The notes under the pieces are model-generated. The model saw only the letters and a list, made by a program, of their open reading frames with translations. It made no database searches and was not told where the DNA came from. From NCBI RefSeq assembly GCF_030499535.1, contig NZ_JASTLB010000004.1, positions 62,001 through 126,000 on the forward strand: a stretch of 64,000 bases of DNA. The letters are read 5' to 3'. The position numbers were made by a program, and so were the translations under genes. Within the stretch, counting starts at the first letter, position 1. Each line of letters opens with the position of its first letter. This DNA comes from Streptomyces sp. TG1A-8 (GTDB lineage: Bacteria > Actinomycetota > Actinomycetes > Streptomycetales > Streptomycetaceae). Positions 1 through 13,653 of this stretch are shown here, piece after piece.

Positions 1-1809
<1,809 letters not shown>

Positions 1810-1862
1810 GCGCCGCCGGTTCCGCGTCGACAGAGTCCTTCCGCGCGAGGAGTGAATCCCCC

Positions 1863-4800
1863 ATGGGGAACGAGGAAAAGCTTCGCGGCTATCTGAAGAG
1901 GGTAACCGCGGACCTACAACGCACCCGCCGACAGCTCAGGAAGCTTCAGCAGGACGAGCGCGAGCCTGTCGCCATCGTCGCGATGGCCTGCCGCTATCCC
2001 GGCGGGATCGCGTCGCCGGAGGATCTGTGGGACCTGGTGGTACGCGGCGAGGACGTCATCTCGGATTTCCCGGTCAACCGCGGCTGGGACACCGACGCGC
2101 TGTACGATCCCGACCCCGAGGCGGTCGGCAGGACCTACACCCGGCGCGGCGGATTTCTACACGACGCCGACCTGTTCGACGCGGCGCACTTCGGCATGAA
2201 CCCGCGCGAGGCCACCGCCGCCGATCCGCAGCAGCGCGTGTTGCTCGAAATCTGCTGGGAGGTGCTGGAACGCGCAGGGATCGGCGTCAAGGAGGTCAAA
2301 GGCAGCGACACGGGCACGTTCGTGGGCGTCATGTACGACGACTACGGTTCCCGGCTGCACACCGTGCCCGCCGAATACGAGGGGTACGTCGGCAGTGGCA
2401 GCGCCCCGAGCGTCGCCTCCGGGCGCATCGCCTATACCTTCGGGTTCCAAGGGCCCGCCGTCACCGTCGACACCGCCTGCTCGTCCTCACTGGTGGCCCT
2501 GCACATGGCCGTGGAGTCGCTGCGCCGGCACGAATGCTCCCTGGCCCTCGCCGGCGGGGTCACCGTCATGGCGACCCCCCGCACCTTCGTGGAGTTCAGC
2601 AGACAGCGCGGCTTGGCGCCGGACGGCCGGTGCAAGCCGTTCTCCGCCGATGCCGACGGCACCGGATGGTCGGAGGGCGCCGGGATCCTCCTGCTGGAGC
2701 GGCTCTCCGACGCCGTCCGCGCCGGCCACCCCGTCCTCGCGGTGGTCTCGGGGGCGGCGGTCAACCAGGACGGCGCGAGCAGCCGCCTCACCGCCCCGCA
2801 CGGACCCTCCCAGCAGCGGGTCATACGGCAGGCGCTCCAGGCGGCCCGGCTCGACCCAGCGGATATCGACGTAGTGGAGGCGCACGGCACGGGCACCGCC
2901 CTCGGCGATCCCATCGAGGTGCAGGCTCTCCAGTCCGTCTATGGCGCCGGGCGCGCCGCGGGGCGACCGCTGTGGCTGGGCGCCGTGAAGTCCAACCTCG
3001 GCCACACCCAGGCCGCCGCCGGTGCCGCCGGGGTGATCAAGACGGTGATGGCGATGCGGCGGCACACCCTGGCCCGCACCCTGCGCGTGGAACGGCCCTT
3101 GACCAGCGTGGACTGGGCGTCCGGCGGGGTGTCCCTGCTGACCGAGAACCAGTCGTGGACTACCGACGGGGCCCCGCGCCGGGCGGCGGTCTCCTCGTTC
3201 GGCATCAGCGGCACCAACGCCCACGTGATCCTGGAGGAATACGTCCCTGCGGCGGACGACTTGGCACAAGACATCGTTCCCCCGTCCGCCGCGGAGAGCG
3301 TTGTCATACCGCCCTCCGGTGCCGCGACCGCACCGGCTGGTGTGCTGCCGCTGCTGGTCTCCGCCCGCGGCAGTGACGCGCTCCGGGACCTGGCGGGCCG
3401 GCTGCTGCCCCTGCTCGACGGCGCCGACGCCCCGCGGGCGGCCGGTCTGGCCTGTGCGCTGGCCACTACCCGCTCGCAGTTCGAGCACCGGGCCGTGGTG
3501 CTGGGCGCGGACGTCCCGGACCTCACCCGCGCCCTGACCGCCCTGGCCCAGGGGAAGGAGGGCCCCGGACTGGTGCGGGCGGTGGCCGAGAGCGGGCGCC
3601 GTACTGTCTTCGTCTTCCCTGGACAGGGCTCGCAGTGGGCAGGCATGGCCGGTGAACTGGCTGCCCGCAGCGAGGTGTTCACGGCATCGCTGCGCCGCTG
3701 CGCCGACGCGCTGCGCCCCTACATCGACTGGGACCCGCTGGCCGTGGCCCGCGGCGAGGCCGGCGCGCCGTCCCTGGACCGGGTCGACGTGGTACAGCCC
3801 ATGCTGTTCGCGGTCATGGTGTCGCTCGCCGAGCTGTGGCGGACCTACGGGGTGCGGCCCGCCGCTGTGATCGGCCACAGTCAGGGCGAGATCGCCGCGG
3901 CCTGTGTCGCGGGCGCGCTCAGCCTCGACGACGCCGCCCGCGTGGTCGCCCTGCGCTCCCGCGCACTCGCCGGGCTGTCCGGCACGGGCGGCATGATGTC
4001 CGTCGCACTGCCCGCACCGGAGGTGACCCCGCTGCTGGCCCGCTGGCAGGGCCGTGTCGCGGTCGCGGCCGTCAACGGCCCCCGGTCGACGGTCGTCTCG
4101 GGCGACCGGACCGCGCTGGAGGAACTGCGTGCAGCGTGCGACGGCGACGGAGTACGGGCCCGGATGATCCCGGTCGACTACGCCTCCCACTCCCCCCATG
4201 TGGACGTGCTGCGCGAGGAACTGGCCGATGCGCTCTCCGGACTGCGACCGCGTCCCGCGGACACCGTGTTCTGTTCCACCGTCACCGGCGAACCGATCGA
4301 CACCGGCGAACTCGACGCCGCGTACTGGTTCCGCAACCTGCGGCGCCCCGTGCAGCTGGAGCGCGCGGTGTACACGCTGCTCGACCGCGGCTACGACTGC
4401 TTCGTCGAGATCAGCCCCCATCCAGTGCTCACCGTCGGCCTCCAGGAGGCGATCGAGGAGCACGACACGCAGGCCGTGGTCCTGGAGTCGCTGCGCCGCG
4501 ACGACGGCGGCCCGCGCCGTTTCCTCGCCTCCCTGGCCCAGGCGCACGTCCAGGGCGTCGACGTGGACTGGACGCCGGCGCTGCCCAGCCCCGATGCCCC
4601 GCGCGTCGAGCTGCCGCTCTACCCCTTCCAGCGGCGGCGGCACTGGATCGAGGCCGTCGAGCCGGTGGCGGGAGCGGACCGGCTCGGCCTGACCGACGCC
4701 GGGCACGGGCTGCTCGGCGCTGCGGTCCGGCTCGCCGACAGCGGCGACCTGCTGCTCACGGGTTCCCTGGGACTGGAGTCGCACCCCTGGCTCGCCGACC

Positions 4801-7800
4801 ACCGGGTGGCCGGGACCGTGCTCGTGCCAGGTGCGGCGCTGGTGGACATCGCCCTGCACGCGGCGGGGCTCGTCGGCGCTCTCCACCTCGTCGAGCTGGA
4901 CCTGCTGGCGCCGCTCGCCCTGCCCGACGGCGGAGTGCGCCTGCAGGTGGCGGTGGGCGCGCCGGACGCCACCGGTGCCCGAACGGTCGACATCTACTCC
5001 GCCCACCGGGACGCCACCGATGACGGGCCGTGGACGCACCATGCCCGCGGTACCGCCGCCGCCACCGTGGCCCCGCCGACCGGCCCGTCCGCCGCCCCAG
5101 CCGTGTGGCCGCCTGCGGACGCGGAGCCGCTCGACCTCACCGGCCACTACGAAGCCCTGGCCGAGCGCGGCTACGACTACGGCCCCGCCTTCCGCGGCCT
5201 GCGCGGAGCCTGGCGCCATGGTGACGACGTGCTCGCCGAGGTCGTCCTTACGGAGCACCAGCGCGAGCAGGCCGACGTTTTCGGACTTCACCCCGCGTTG
5301 CTGGACGCGGCCCTGCACGCCACCGCATTCGCCGCGGCCTACGACCGGCCGGCGCTCCTGCTGCCGTTCGCCTGGAGCGGCGTCTCCCTGTGGGCTACGG
5401 GCGCCACCCGGCTGCGGGTGCGGCTGACCCGGCTGGCACCCGACACCTACCGCGTGGAACTGGCCGACGCGGCCGGTCCTGTGGCGGCCGTCGCATCGCT
5501 GATCCTGCGGCCGGCGCCGTCCGCCCTCGGCGTACGGAACTCCGCTGCCGGCCATCTCCACCGCGTCACCTGGCAGGACGCGTCCACCGGAGCCGGACAG
5601 CCGGAGACCAGGACCCACGTCCTGCTCCGCCCGGACCAGGACGGTCAGGCTCTGCTGTCGGCCGCGCTCGACACGACGGACGCCGGCCTGGACCGCCTCC
5701 CCGACCTCGCAGCGCTGCGCTCCGCGCTGGACGAGGGCGTCACCACACCAAGGACGGTCCTCGCGGACCTCACTGCCCTCGCCGGACCCAATGGGGCGGG
5801 CGGCCCCGCCGCCCCGGCCCGCGCTGCACGTGACACCGTGCGCCAGGCTCTGCACCTTGCCCAGGACTGGCAGGCCGACGAGCGGTTCGCCGACTCCCGC
5901 CTGGTGTTCCTGACCCGCGATGCAGTCGCCACCGGAAGCGGCGGTACGCCCCCCGACCCGGTGCAGGCCGCCGTTTGGGGCCTGGTGCGCTCGGCCCAGG
6001 CGGAGAACCCCGGACGGTTCGGGCTGCTGGACACCGATGGCAGCGACACCTCCCGGCACGCCCTGCCGCGGGCGTTGGCCCTGGACGAGTCCCAACTGGC
6101 TTTGCGTAACGGCCGGATCCTCTGCCCGCGCCTGACCCAGGCGGACATCGGCCGGGAGGGTGAACTGACGCCCCCGGCCGATGGCGGCCCCTGGCGGCTG
6201 GACTTCGCCGGGCGCAGCACACTGCACGGCCTCGCACTGGTTGCGGCGCCCGAGATCTCCGCGCCTCTCGGGCCGGGTGAGGTGCGGGTCCGGATGCGGG
6301 CCGCGGGGGTCAACTTCCGCGACGTGCTGATGACCCTGGGGATGGTCCCTCCGACGGCCGGGCTGCCGGGGGGCGAAGGCGCCGGCGTCGTCCTGGAGGT
6401 CGGCGACGACGTCACTGGGCTGGCGCCGGGCGACCGGGTCATGGGCCTGTTCCACGGAGGAATCGGGCCGGTCACGGTCGCCGATGCCCGCCTGGTCACC
6501 CGGGTACCGGCCGCCCTGTCCCTCTCCCAGGCGGCGGCCGTCCCGGTCGCCTACCTGACCGCCTACTACGGACTGGCCGACCTGGCCGGCCTCAAGGCGG
6601 GGGAATCCGTGCTCGTCCACGCCGCCGCGGGCGCGGTCGGACACGCCGCCGTACAGCTCGCCCGGCACTGGGGCGCACTGGTGCACGCCACCGCCAGCCC
6701 CCCGAAGTGGGACGCGGTGCGCGCGCTCGGCGTCGCCTCCAACCGGGTGGCCTCCTCGCGCAGCCTGGACTTCGAGGCCGATGTGCTCAAGCAGACCGAC
6801 GGACGCGGAGTCGACGTCGTGCTCAACTCCCTAGCGCGGGAGTTCGTGGACGCCTCGCTGCGGCTGCTGCCGCGGGGCGGCCGGTTCATCGAGATGGGCA
6901 AGACGGACATCCGCGACGCCGACGAGGTCACCGGCGCCTTCCCCGGTGTGCGCTACCGGGCCTTCGACCTCGGTGAGGCGGGGCCCGACCGGATCAAGCG
7001 GATGCTCGACGAGATTTCCGGCCTGTTCGACAGCGGGGCCCTCGCCCCGATGCCGATTGCCGCCTGGGACGTCCGCCACGCCCCGGACGCCTTCCGCCAC
7101 CTCAGTCAGGGCCACAACATCGGCAAGGTCGTGCTCACCCTGCCGGCGCCGCTCCGCCCGGAGGGCACCGTCCTGGTTACCGGCGCCCTGGGCACGCTCG
7201 GCCGCCGGGTCGCCCAGCGGCTGGTGACCGAGCACGGCGTACGGCGGCTGGTTCTCGCCGGCCGCCGCGGCCCGGACACCCCGGGCGCCGTCGAGCTGTG
7301 CGCCGAGCTGACGGCTCTGGGGACACGAGCGGAGGTCGTCGTCTGCGACACCGCGGACCGGGACGCACTTGCTGGGCTGCTGGCCGCGATACCGCCGGAG
7401 CATCCCTTGGTGGCGGTGGTCCACGCGGCCGGTGTCCTGGACGACGGCGTCATCGCCTCGCTCACCGACGAGCGGGTCGACCGGGTGTTCAGGCCGAAGG
7501 TGGACGCCGCCGTCCACCTCGACGAACTGACCCGGGGCTGGGAGCTGGACGCCTTCGTGCTCTTCTCGTCCGCCGCGGGCGTCCTCGGCGGCGCGGGCCA
7601 GGCGAGTTACGCCGCCGCCAACGCGTTCCTCGACGCCCTCGCGGCCCGCCGGCGCGCCGCCGGACTGCCCGGGCTGTCCCTCGCATGGGGGCTGTGGGCC
7701 GAACGCAGTGGCATGACCGGCCATCTGGACGACGGCGATCTGGCCCGGATGCGCCGCGGCGGTGTGCTGCCGCTGGAGACGGAGGCCGGTCTCGCCCTCT

Positions 7801-8537
7801 TCGACAGCGCCATCGAGGCCCCGGACGCCCTGCTGGTGCCAACCCGGCTCGACACCTCGGCTCTGCGCGGACGGACGGCCGAGGAACTGCCGACGCCACT
7901 CCTGCGCTCCTTGGTCCAGGCGGCGCCGGTCCGCCGGGCAGCCGTCGCAGACAGTGACGGCGCGGTCGGTGGCGACGGCACCGAGCGGATGGCCGACCGG
8001 CTGGCCCGGATGAGCGTGCCGGAGCGCGCCCGCGCCTTGCGCCAACTGGTCCGCACCCAGGTGGCCGCAGCGCTTGGCCATTCCTCCGCCGAATCCGTCG
8101 ACATGGACACCACGTTCAAAGAGTCGGGCTTCGACTCGCTCACCGGCGTCGAACTACGCAACCGGCTCAGCGCGGCGACCGGGCTGCGCCTGCCGGCCAC
8201 ACTCGTCTTCGACGAGCCCACTCCGGCGATCCTCGCGGAACACCTGCTCGCGCGCCTGGGGCCCGCGCCCGCCGACGAGACGAACGCGGACCGGCCGACC
8301 GGCCCGTCCCTGCTCGAGGAGATCGACCGGCTCGCCGGTCTGCTCCTCACCGCCCCCGCGGGCAGGGCGGACGGCGCGGTGGCCGTGCGGTTGCGCGGCC
8401 TGGTCGCGCAGTGGGACGACCACCACCGGCCCACCGGCGCCGAGCCCCGCCCGTCGGAGCAGGCGGAGCCGGATCTTGCGGACGCCGATGACGCCGCCCT
8501 CTTCGACGTGCTCGACAGCGAACTCGGCCTTGCCTGA
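1863..8537 (+). CDS. Type I PKS, one fully reducing module (KS-AT-DH-ER-KR-ACP)
   Basis: About 2224 residues. Domains: N-terminal coiled-coil docking helix ([17 protein letters not shown]), KS from about 33 with Cys in TACSSS (about 205), AT from about 583 with GHSQG and YASHS (methylmalonyl-CoA signature), DH from about 943 with active [12 protein letters not shown] (about 1457-1755), KR with TGALGTLG and LDD (B-type), ACP with GFDSLTG (about 2090) and an acidic docking tail. One extension with complete reduction to a methyl-branched methylene is predicted. At the ER position where Tyr usually predicts 2S methyl there is Val (LGMVPP), which suggests 2R; this is an inference. The start was set at ATG 1863 because GAGGAG lies at 1847-1852; an in-frame ATG at 1806 overlaps the upstream stop and would add 19 residues. 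Confidence 0.95.
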   Translation: MGNEEKLRGYLKRVTADLQRTRRQLRKLQQDEREPVAIVAMACRYPGGIASPEDLWDLVVRGEDVISDFPVNRGWDTDALYDPDPEAVGRTYTRRGGFLHDADLFDAAHFGMNPREATAADPQQRVLLEICWEVLERAGIGVKEVKGSDTGTFVGVMYDDYGSRLHTVPAEYEGYVGSGSAPSVASGRIAYTFGFQGPAVTVDTACSSSLVALHMAVESLRRHECSLALAGGVTVMATPRTFVEFSRQRGLAPDGRCKPFSADADGTGWSEGAGILLLERLSDAVRAGHPVLAVVSGAAVNQDGASSRLTAPHGPSQQRVIRQALQAARLDPADIDVVEAHGTGTALGDPIEVQALQSVYGAGRAAGRPLWLGAVKSNLGHTQAAAGAAGVIKTVMAMRRHTLARTLRVERPLTSVDWASGGVSLLTENQSWTTDGAPRRAAVSSFGISGTNAHVILEEYVPAADDLAQDIVPPSAAESVVIPPSGAATAPAGVLPLLVSARGSDALRDLAGRLLPLLDGADAPRAAGLACALATTRSQFEHRAVVLGADVPDLTRALTALAQGKEGPGLVRAVAESGRRTVFVFPGQGSQWAGMAGELAARSEVFTASLRRCADALRPYIDWDPLAVARGEAGAPSLDRVDVVQPMLFAVMVSLAELWRTYGVRPAAVIGHSQGEIAAACVAGALSLDDAARVVALRSRALAGLSGTGGMMSVALPAPEVTPLLARWQGRVAVAAVNGPRSTVVSGDRTALEELRAACDGDGVRARMIPVDYASHSPHVDVLREELADALSGLRPRPADTVFCSTVTGEPIDTGELDAAYWFRNLRRPVQLERAVYTLLDRGYDCFVEISPHPVLTVGLQEAIEEHDTQAVVLESLRRDDGGPRRFLASLAQAHVQGVDVDWTPALPSPDAPRVELPLYPFQRRRHWIEAVEPVAGADRLGLTDAGHGLLGAAVRLADSGDLLLTGSLGLESHPWLADHRVAGTVLVPGAALVDIALHAAGLVGALHLVELDLLAPLALPDGGVRLQVAVGAPDATGARTVDIYSAHRDATDDGPWTHHARGTAAATVAPPTGPSAAPAVWPPADAEPLDLTGHYEALAERGYDYGPAFRGLRGAWRHGDDVLAEVVLTEHQREQADVFGLHPALLDAALHATAFAAAYDRPALLLPFAWSGVSLWATGATRLRVRLTRLAPDTYRVELADAAGPVAAVASLILRPAPSALGVRNSAAGHLHRVTWQDASTGAGQPETRTHVLLRPDQDGQALLSAALDTTDAGLDRLPDLAALRSALDEGVTTPRTVLADLTALAGPNGAGGPAAPARAARDTVRQALHLAQDWQADERFADSRLVFLTRDAVATGSGGTPPDPVQAAVWGLVRSAQAENPGRFGLLDTDGSDTSRHALPRALALDESQLALRNGRILCPRLTQADIGREGELTPPADGGPWRLDFAGRSTLHGLALVAAPEISAPLGPGEVRVRMRAAGVNFRDVLMTLGMVPPTAGLPGGEGAGVVLEVGDDVTGLAPGDRVMGLFHGGIGPVTVADARLVTRVPAALSLSQAAAVPVAYLTAYYGLADLAGLKAGESVLVHAAAGAVGHAAVQLARHWGALVHATASPPKWDAVRALGVASNRVASSRSLDFEADVLKQTDGRGVDVVLNSLAREFVDASLRLLPRGGRFIEMGKTDIRDADEVTGAFPGVRYRAFDLGEAGPDRIKRMLDEISGLFDSGALAPMPIAAWDVRHAPDAFRHLSQGHNIGKVVLTLPAPLRPEGTVLVTGALGTLGRRVAQRLVTEHGVRRLVLAGRRGPDTPGAVELCAELTALGTRAEVVVCDTADRDALAGLLAAIPPEHPLVAVVHAAGVLDDGVIASLTDERVDRVFRPKVDAAVHLDELTRGWELDAFVLFSSAAGVLGGAGQASYAAANAFLDALAARRRAAGLPGLSLAWGLWAERSGMTGHLDDGDLARMRRGGVLPLETEAGLALFDSAIEAPDALLVPTRLDTSALRGRTAEELPTPLLRSLVQAAPVRRAAVADSDGAVGGDGTERMADRLARMSVPERARALRQLVRTQVAAALGHSSAESVDMDTTFKESGFDSLTGVELRNRLSAATGLRLPATLVFDEPTPAILAEHLLARLGPAPADETNADRPTGPSLLEEIDRLAGLLLTAPAGRADGAVAVRLRGLVAQWDDHHRPTGAEPRPSEQAEPDLADADDAALFDVLDSELGLA

Positions 8538-8607
8538 CCTGCCCACCCGGTGGCGGTCGCGCCGCCCCTCCGCTGTTTCCCCGTTTGTTTCTTAGGAGTT
8601 GACCGCA

Positions 8608-11600
8608 GTGTCCACCGAGCAAAAGCTCCGCGACTACCTGAAGCGGGCCACCGCCGACCTGCGCCAGGCCAGGCGGGAGCTGGCAGCCGCCGAGTCGCGC
8701 GAACGGGAGCCGATCGCCGTCGTTGGTATCGGTTGCCGCTTACCTGGCGGTGTCGCCAGCGCCGAGGATCTGTGGCGGCTGGTGGACGAGGGCCAGGATG
8801 CGATCGGCCCGTTCCCTGTAAACCGGGGCTGGGAGCCCGAGGGGCGCTACGACCCCGACCCTGCCGCACCAGGTCGTTCCTACGTCCGCGAGGGCGGATT
8901 CATCCACGACGCGGACAAGTTCGACGCGGAGCTGTTCGGCATCTCCCCGCGCGAGGCCGCCGCCATGGACCCGCAGCAGCGGCTCCTGCTGGAGACCTCC
9001 TGGGAGGCGGTCGAGCAGGCCGGCATCGACCCGCGGTCCCTGCGTGGCACGCGCACCGGCGTCTACTTCGGCGTGATCGCTCAGCAGTACGGCCCGGCGC
9101 TCCAGGAGGCCGACGCGCAGCTCGGCGGCCATCTGCTCACCGGGACCACGAGCAGCGTGGCCTCCGGGCGGGTGGCGTACACGCTCGGGCTGGAGGGGGC
9201 CGCCGTCACGGTCGACACCGCCTGCTCCTCCTCGCTCGTCGCTCTGCACCTGGCCATCCGCGCGCTGCGCCGCAGCGAGTGCGACATGGCCCTGGTTGGT
9301 GGCGCCTCCGTGATGCCGACGCTCGGCGCCTTCGTCGAGCTCAGCAGGCAGCGCGCGCTGTCCCCGAGCGGCCGCTGCCGCGCCTTCGCCGCGGGCGCCG
9401 ACGGCACCGGCTGGGGAGAGGGCGCCGGCGTGCTGCTCGTCGAACGGCTCTCGGACGCCGAACGGCTGAGGCATCCGGTGCTCGCCGTGGTCCGCGGCTC
9501 AGCCACCAACCAGGACGGCGCCACCAACGGACTGAGCGCCCCGAGCGGACCCGCACAGGAACGCGTCATCCAGCAGGCGCTGCGCGACGCGTGGATCACC
9601 TCCGACCAGGTCGACGCTGTGGAGGCACACGGAACCGGCACCGAGCTTGGCGATCCCATCGAGGCCGAGGCGCTGCTCAGCGTCTACGGCGGTGACCGCC
9701 CGGACGAACGGCCGCTGTGGCTCGGCTCGTTGAAGTCGAACATCGGACACACCCAGGCCGCGGCGGGCGTCGCCTCGATCATCAAACTGGTGATGGCTCT
9801 GAGGCACGGCCGGCTGCCGCGCACCCTGCACATCGACGCGCCGAGCCCGCACGTCGACTGGTCGTCCGGCGCGGTGCGCCTGCTGACCGAGCCGGTGCCC
9901 TGGCCCGCGGGTGAGCGGCCGCGCCGGGCAGGTGTCTCCTCGTTCGGCATCAGCGGCACCAACGCCCACGTGATCTTGGAAGAAGCCCCGGCCCCTGGGC
10001 CCTCCGACGGGAACGGTGACGCGGCCGGTGTCTCCGGCCGGGAGAACTCCGCGTCCGCCGGTGGCGATCGCGACGGCTCCGTGGCCGGTGGCGGGGGCGT
10101 GGGGCCTATGGTGATTCCGGTTTCCGGGGCCAGTGAGGCGGCGTTGCGTGCGCAGGCCCACCGGTTGGCCGACCATCTCGCAGCCCACCCCGATGTCCCG
10201 CTCGGCGACCTGGCATTCTCCGCGGCGACCACGCGCGCCGCGCTGTCGTACCGTGCCGCCGTGGTCGGATCCCGCCACGCCGAGATCGCCGAGGGACTCG
10301 ACGCGCTCGCGGCGGACGCCGAACTTCCCCTGCTGGTGCGCGGCACACCGGGCGGCGACCAGCGGCCGGTGTTCGTCTTCCCCGGTCAGGGATCGCAGTG
10401 GCCGGGCATGGCCGTCGAACTGCTGGACAATTGCCCCGCCTTCCGGCGTGAGGCCGAAGCCTGCGCCGAGGAGCTGGCCCCGCACTTGGAGTGGTCCCTG
10501 CCCGATCTGCTGCGCGCGGCCGAGGGCACCCCGCCCATCGATCGGGCGGACGTCGTCCAGCCGCTGCTGTTCACGGTGATGGTCTCGCTCGCGGCCGCCT
10601 GGCGGTCGTACGGGATCGAACCGTCGGCTGTGGTCGGCCACTCCCAGGGCGAGATCGCCGCAGCCTACGTGGCGGGCGCGTTGAGCCTGCCGGACGCGGC
10701 GCGGCTCATCGCGGTCCGCAGCCGCCTGTGGGCCCGGCTCGCCGGGAAGGGCGGCATGGTGTCGGTCCTCGCCCCCGCCGCCCAGGTCAGAGAGTGGATC
10801 GAGCCCTGGTCCGACCGGATCGCCGTCGCTGCCGTGAACGCCCCCGCCACGGTGACCGTGGCCGGTGACCCGGAGGCGCTCGGCGAGTTCGGCGTCCGCC
10901 TCTCGCAGCTGGGCGTGTTGCGCTGGCCGATCCCCGGAGTGGACTTCGCCTCCCACTCCCCCCAGGTCGACGCGCTGCGCAAGGCGCTCGCCGACGGGCT
11001 CGGCCCGATCAGTCCGAAGACGTCCGAGGTGCCGTTCTTCTCCACCCTGACGGGCGGCCGGTTGGACACCGTGCTGCTCGACGCTGACTACTGGTTCCGG
11101 AACATGCGCGAGCCGGTGGAGTTCGAGCGGGCCACGCGCCAACTACTCGCCCACGGGCACCGCTCGTTCGTCGAGATGAGCCCGCACCCGCTGCTGACGC
11201 CCTCGCTGGAGGAGACGGCCGAGGACGAGGGCGCCGAGATCGTCACCGTCGGCTCGCTGCGCCGCGAGCACGGTGGTCTGCACCGCCTGCTCACCTCGGT
11301 GGCCGAAGCCTGGACCCGCGGTGTCCACCCCGACTGGCGCACGCTGCCCTCCGCCGTCCGGGCATCCCGGGTCGACCTGCCCACCTACGCCTTCCAACGC
11401 CGCCGGTACTGGGCCGAGCCCGCCGCAGCCGCCCCGGACGCCGGCAGTACCCCCGGTGACCCGACGGCGAGCGGGTTCTGGGAAGCGGTGGAGCGCACGG
11501 ACCTGGAGTCGCTGGCCCGGATGCTGGACGTGGCCGGCGACGAGAGCCTGACCCGGCCGCTGGGCACCGTGCTGCCCACCCTGTCCTCGTGGCGCAAACG

Positions 11601-13653
11601 GCAACGGGAGCACGCCGTCCTGGACGCATGGCGCTACCGCGTCACCTGGACTCCCGTGGTGGAAGGCGAGCCCACGCTCACCGGAACCTGGCTGGTCGTC
11701 ACCCCGGACGGCATTCCGGACGGGGAGGCCGCCGAGATCGTCGACGGCGTGCTGGAAGCCCTGTCGGCGCACGGCGCCCGGCCGACGCGGGTGGGCGTGG
11801 ACGCGGTCACCGCCGAGCGTGGCGCCCTCGCCGAGAACCTGGCTGCTGCGGCCCGGGAGGCGTACAGCACTGCGGAGGAGCCAGACGGGCGGACCGCCGG
11901 GGTGATTTCGTTGCTCGGTCTCGACGAGCGTCCCAGCGCCCGTTTCCCCGTGGTGAGCGCCGGTCTGGCCGCCAGCCACGCGTTGGCACAGGCCGTCGGC
12001 GACGCCGGGCTGGGGGCGCCGCTGTGGTGCCTGACCAGTGGGGCCGTCGCCTTGCCTGGCGAGACGGACGTCCGGCCCGCGCAGGCCCAGATCTGGGGCT
12101 TGGGCAGGGTCGTCGCTCTTGAACACCCTGAGCGCTGGGGCGGGCTCGTGGATCTGCGCGACCCCGCCGACGAGGCGGCGCGCCGGCGCCTGTGCACCGC
12201 CCTCGGCGCCCCGGGCGGCGAGGACCAGCTGCTCGTCGGCGCGGCCGGTATGTGGGCGCGCCGACTCACGTCCGCACCGCTGGCCGGGCGCGCCGCCCGG
12301 GCGCAGTGGCGGCCCCGGGGCACCGCCGTGGTCACCGGTGGCGTGGGTGCCGCGGGCGGGCAGGTCGCGCGCTGGCTCGCCCGCGAGGGGGCTGAGCACG
12401 TGGTGCTGGTCGGCCGCCGCGGGGAGCGGACCCCGGGCGCGGGCGAGCTGAGGGCCGAACTGGAGGAGGCGGGCGCTCGGGTGACTCTCGCCGCCTGCGA
12501 CATCGCGGACCGCGACGCCGTCGCCGAGCTGGTGGCTCGGGTGACAGCCGGTGGAACGGTGATCCGTGCGGTGGTCCATGCGGCGGGCGTCGGCCAGTTC
12601 TCCCCGCTGGACGGCACCGGGTCGGACGAGGTCGCCGCTGTAGTGGCGGCGAAGGTGGCCGGTGCGGAGAACCTGGCCGCCGCCGTCGACCACACGGCGC
12701 TGGATGCCTTCGTCGTGTTCTCCTCCGTCGCCGCGGTCTGGGGCGGCGGCAACCAGGGCGCCTACGCGGCGGCCAACGCCTACCTGGATGCCTTCGCCCA
12801 GCGCCACCGGGCCCGCGGCGTGCCCGTCACCTCTGTCGCGTGGGGGGCCTGGGACGGCAGGGGCATGGCGACGCACGAGGTGATGGAGGAGGTGCTGCGC
12901 CGCAACGGGCTTCGCAAGATGGCCCCGGCCGGGGCGGTCGCCGCGCTGCGCCAGGCCGTCGAGCACCAGGAGGACTGCGTGGTCGTCAGCGACATGGATT
13001 GGCGGGCGTTCGCCCCCGGGTTCACCGCTGCGCGGCCGAGTCCGCTGCTCGCGGATCTGCCCGCCGTACGGGAGGTCCTGGGCGACGGCACCGAGGACCC
13101 CGACGGCGAGTCGGCAAGCGCGACGCTGCGGGAGGCCCTGCTGGCGCTACCGGCCGCCGACCGCGACCGTCATCTGCTGCAGACCGTCACCGAACATGTC
13201 GCGGGCGCCCTCGGCCACGCCGGCACCGACCGAGTCGAGGCGGGGCGGGCCTTCCGGGAACTCGGCATCGACTCGCTGACGGCCGTCGAACTGCGCAACC
13301 GCCTACGCAAGGCCACCGGGCTGCCGCTGCCCACCACCGTCGTCTTCGACCATCCGACGCCGCGACGGCTCGCCGCCCACCTCGCGGAGCTGCTGCCCGA
13401 GCCGACTCCGGGACCTGGAACCGGCGAGGAGCCCGACGACCCGGAGGAGCGGGAGGTACGGCGGGTGCTGGCGTCCGTCCCGTTCGAGCGGCTGCGTGCG
13501 ATGGGGCTGGTGACACAGCTGCTGCGGCTCGCCGAACAGCCGGACACCCCGTCCGAGGCCGAAGAGCCCGAAGTCCCGTCCGAAGCCAAGGAGATCGAGG
13601 CGATGGACGCCGAGGATCTGATCGCCATGGCGTACCGAGGAGCGGCATCATGA
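8608..13653 (+). CDS. Type I PKS, one module (KS-AT-KR-ACP), with a TTA codon
   Basis: About 1681 residues. Docking helix [19 protein letters not shown] with TACSSS (about 207), AT with GHSQG and FASHS (close to the methylmalonyl YASHS signature, Phe replacing Tyr), a KR half-domain linker, KR with TGGVGAAGG, and ACP with GIDSLTA (about 1555). The KR lacks LDD. It has Trp eight residues before the catalytic Tyr ([10 protein letters not shown]) with Gln at -3, so it is A1-type (L-3-hydroxyl, unepimerised methyl) by the published rules. The GTG start at 8608 is preceded by AGGAG (8594-8598). Leu codon 45 (8740-8742) is TTA, which makes translation depend on the bldA tRNA in Streptomyces. The docking tail ([11 protein letters not shown]) is of a different class from the neighbouring tails. 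The stop overlaps the next start (ATGA). Confidence 0.95.
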   Translation: MSTEQKLRDYLKRATADLRQARRELAAAESREREPIAVVGIGCRLPGGVASAEDLWRLVDEGQDAIGPFPVNRGWEPEGRYDPDPAAPGRSYVREGGFIHDADKFDAELFGISPREAAAMDPQQRLLLETSWEAVEQAGIDPRSLRGTRTGVYFGVIAQQYGPALQEADAQLGGHLLTGTTSSVASGRVAYTLGLEGAAVTVDTACSSSLVALHLAIRALRRSECDMALVGGASVMPTLGAFVELSRQRALSPSGRCRAFAAGADGTGWGEGAGVLLVERLSDAERLRHPVLAVVRGSATNQDGATNGLSAPSGPAQERVIQQALRDAWITSDQVDAVEAHGTGTELGDPIEAEALLSVYGGDRPDERPLWLGSLKSNIGHTQAAAGVASIIKLVMALRHGRLPRTLHIDAPSPHVDWSSGAVRLLTEPVPWPAGERPRRAGVSSFGISGTNAHVILEEAPAPGPSDGNGDAAGVSGRENSASAGGDRDGSVAGGGGVGPMVIPVSGASEAALRAQAHRLADHLAAHPDVPLGDLAFSAATTRAALSYRAAVVGSRHAEIAEGLDALAADAELPLLVRGTPGGDQRPVFVFPGQGSQWPGMAVELLDNCPAFRREAEACAEELAPHLEWSLPDLLRAAEGTPPIDRADVVQPLLFTVMVSLAAAWRSYGIEPSAVVGHSQGEIAAAYVAGALSLPDAARLIAVRSRLWARLAGKGGMVSVLAPAAQVREWIEPWSDRIAVAAVNAPATVTVAGDPEALGEFGVRLSQLGVLRWPIPGVDFASHSPQVDALRKALADGLGPISPKTSEVPFFSTLTGGRLDTVLLDADYWFRNMREPVEFERATRQLLAHGHRSFVEMSPHPLLTPSLEETAEDEGAEIVTVGSLRREHGGLHRLLTSVAEAWTRGVHPDWRTLPSAVRASRVDLPTYAFQRRRYWAEPAAAAPDAGSTPGDPTASGFWEAVERTDLESLARMLDVAGDESLTRPLGTVLPTLSSWRKRQREHAVLDAWRYRVTWTPVVEGEPTLTGTWLVVTPDGIPDGEAAEIVDGVLEALSAHGARPTRVGVDAVTAERGALAENLAAAAREAYSTAEEPDGRTAGVISLLGLDERPSARFPVVSAGLAASHALAQAVGDAGLGAPLWCLTSGAVALPGETDVRPAQAQIWGLGRVVALEHPERWGGLVDLRDPADEAARRRLCTALGAPGGEDQLLVGAAGMWARRLTSAPLAGRAARAQWRPRGTAVVTGGVGAAGGQVARWLAREGAEHVVLVGRRGERTPGAGELRAELEEAGARVTLAACDIADRDAVAELVARVTAGGTVIRAVVHAAGVGQFSPLDGTGSDEVAAVVAAKVAGAENLAAAVDHTALDAFVVFSSVAAVWGGGNQGAYAAANAYLDAFAQRHRARGVPVTSVAWGAWDGRGMATHEVMEEVLRRNGLRKMAPAGAVAALRQAVEHQEDCVVVSDMDWRAFAPGFTAARPSPLLADLPAVREVLGDGTEDPDGESASATLREALLALPAADRDRHLLQTVTEHVAGALGHAGTDRVEAGRAFRELGIDSLTAVELRNRLRKATGLPLPTTVVFDHPTPRRLAAHLAELLPEPTPGPGTGEEPDDPEEREVRRVLASVPFERLRAMGLVTQLLRLAEQPDTPSEAEEPEVPSEAKEIEAMDAEDLIAMAYRGAAS

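Noticed and set aside
2487..6686. A 1399-codon minus-strand open frame opposite a PKS gene
   Set aside because: It is antisense to KS/AT/DH/ER domains with perfect motifs. Long antisense frames are normal at this GC content, and the translation has no domain character.
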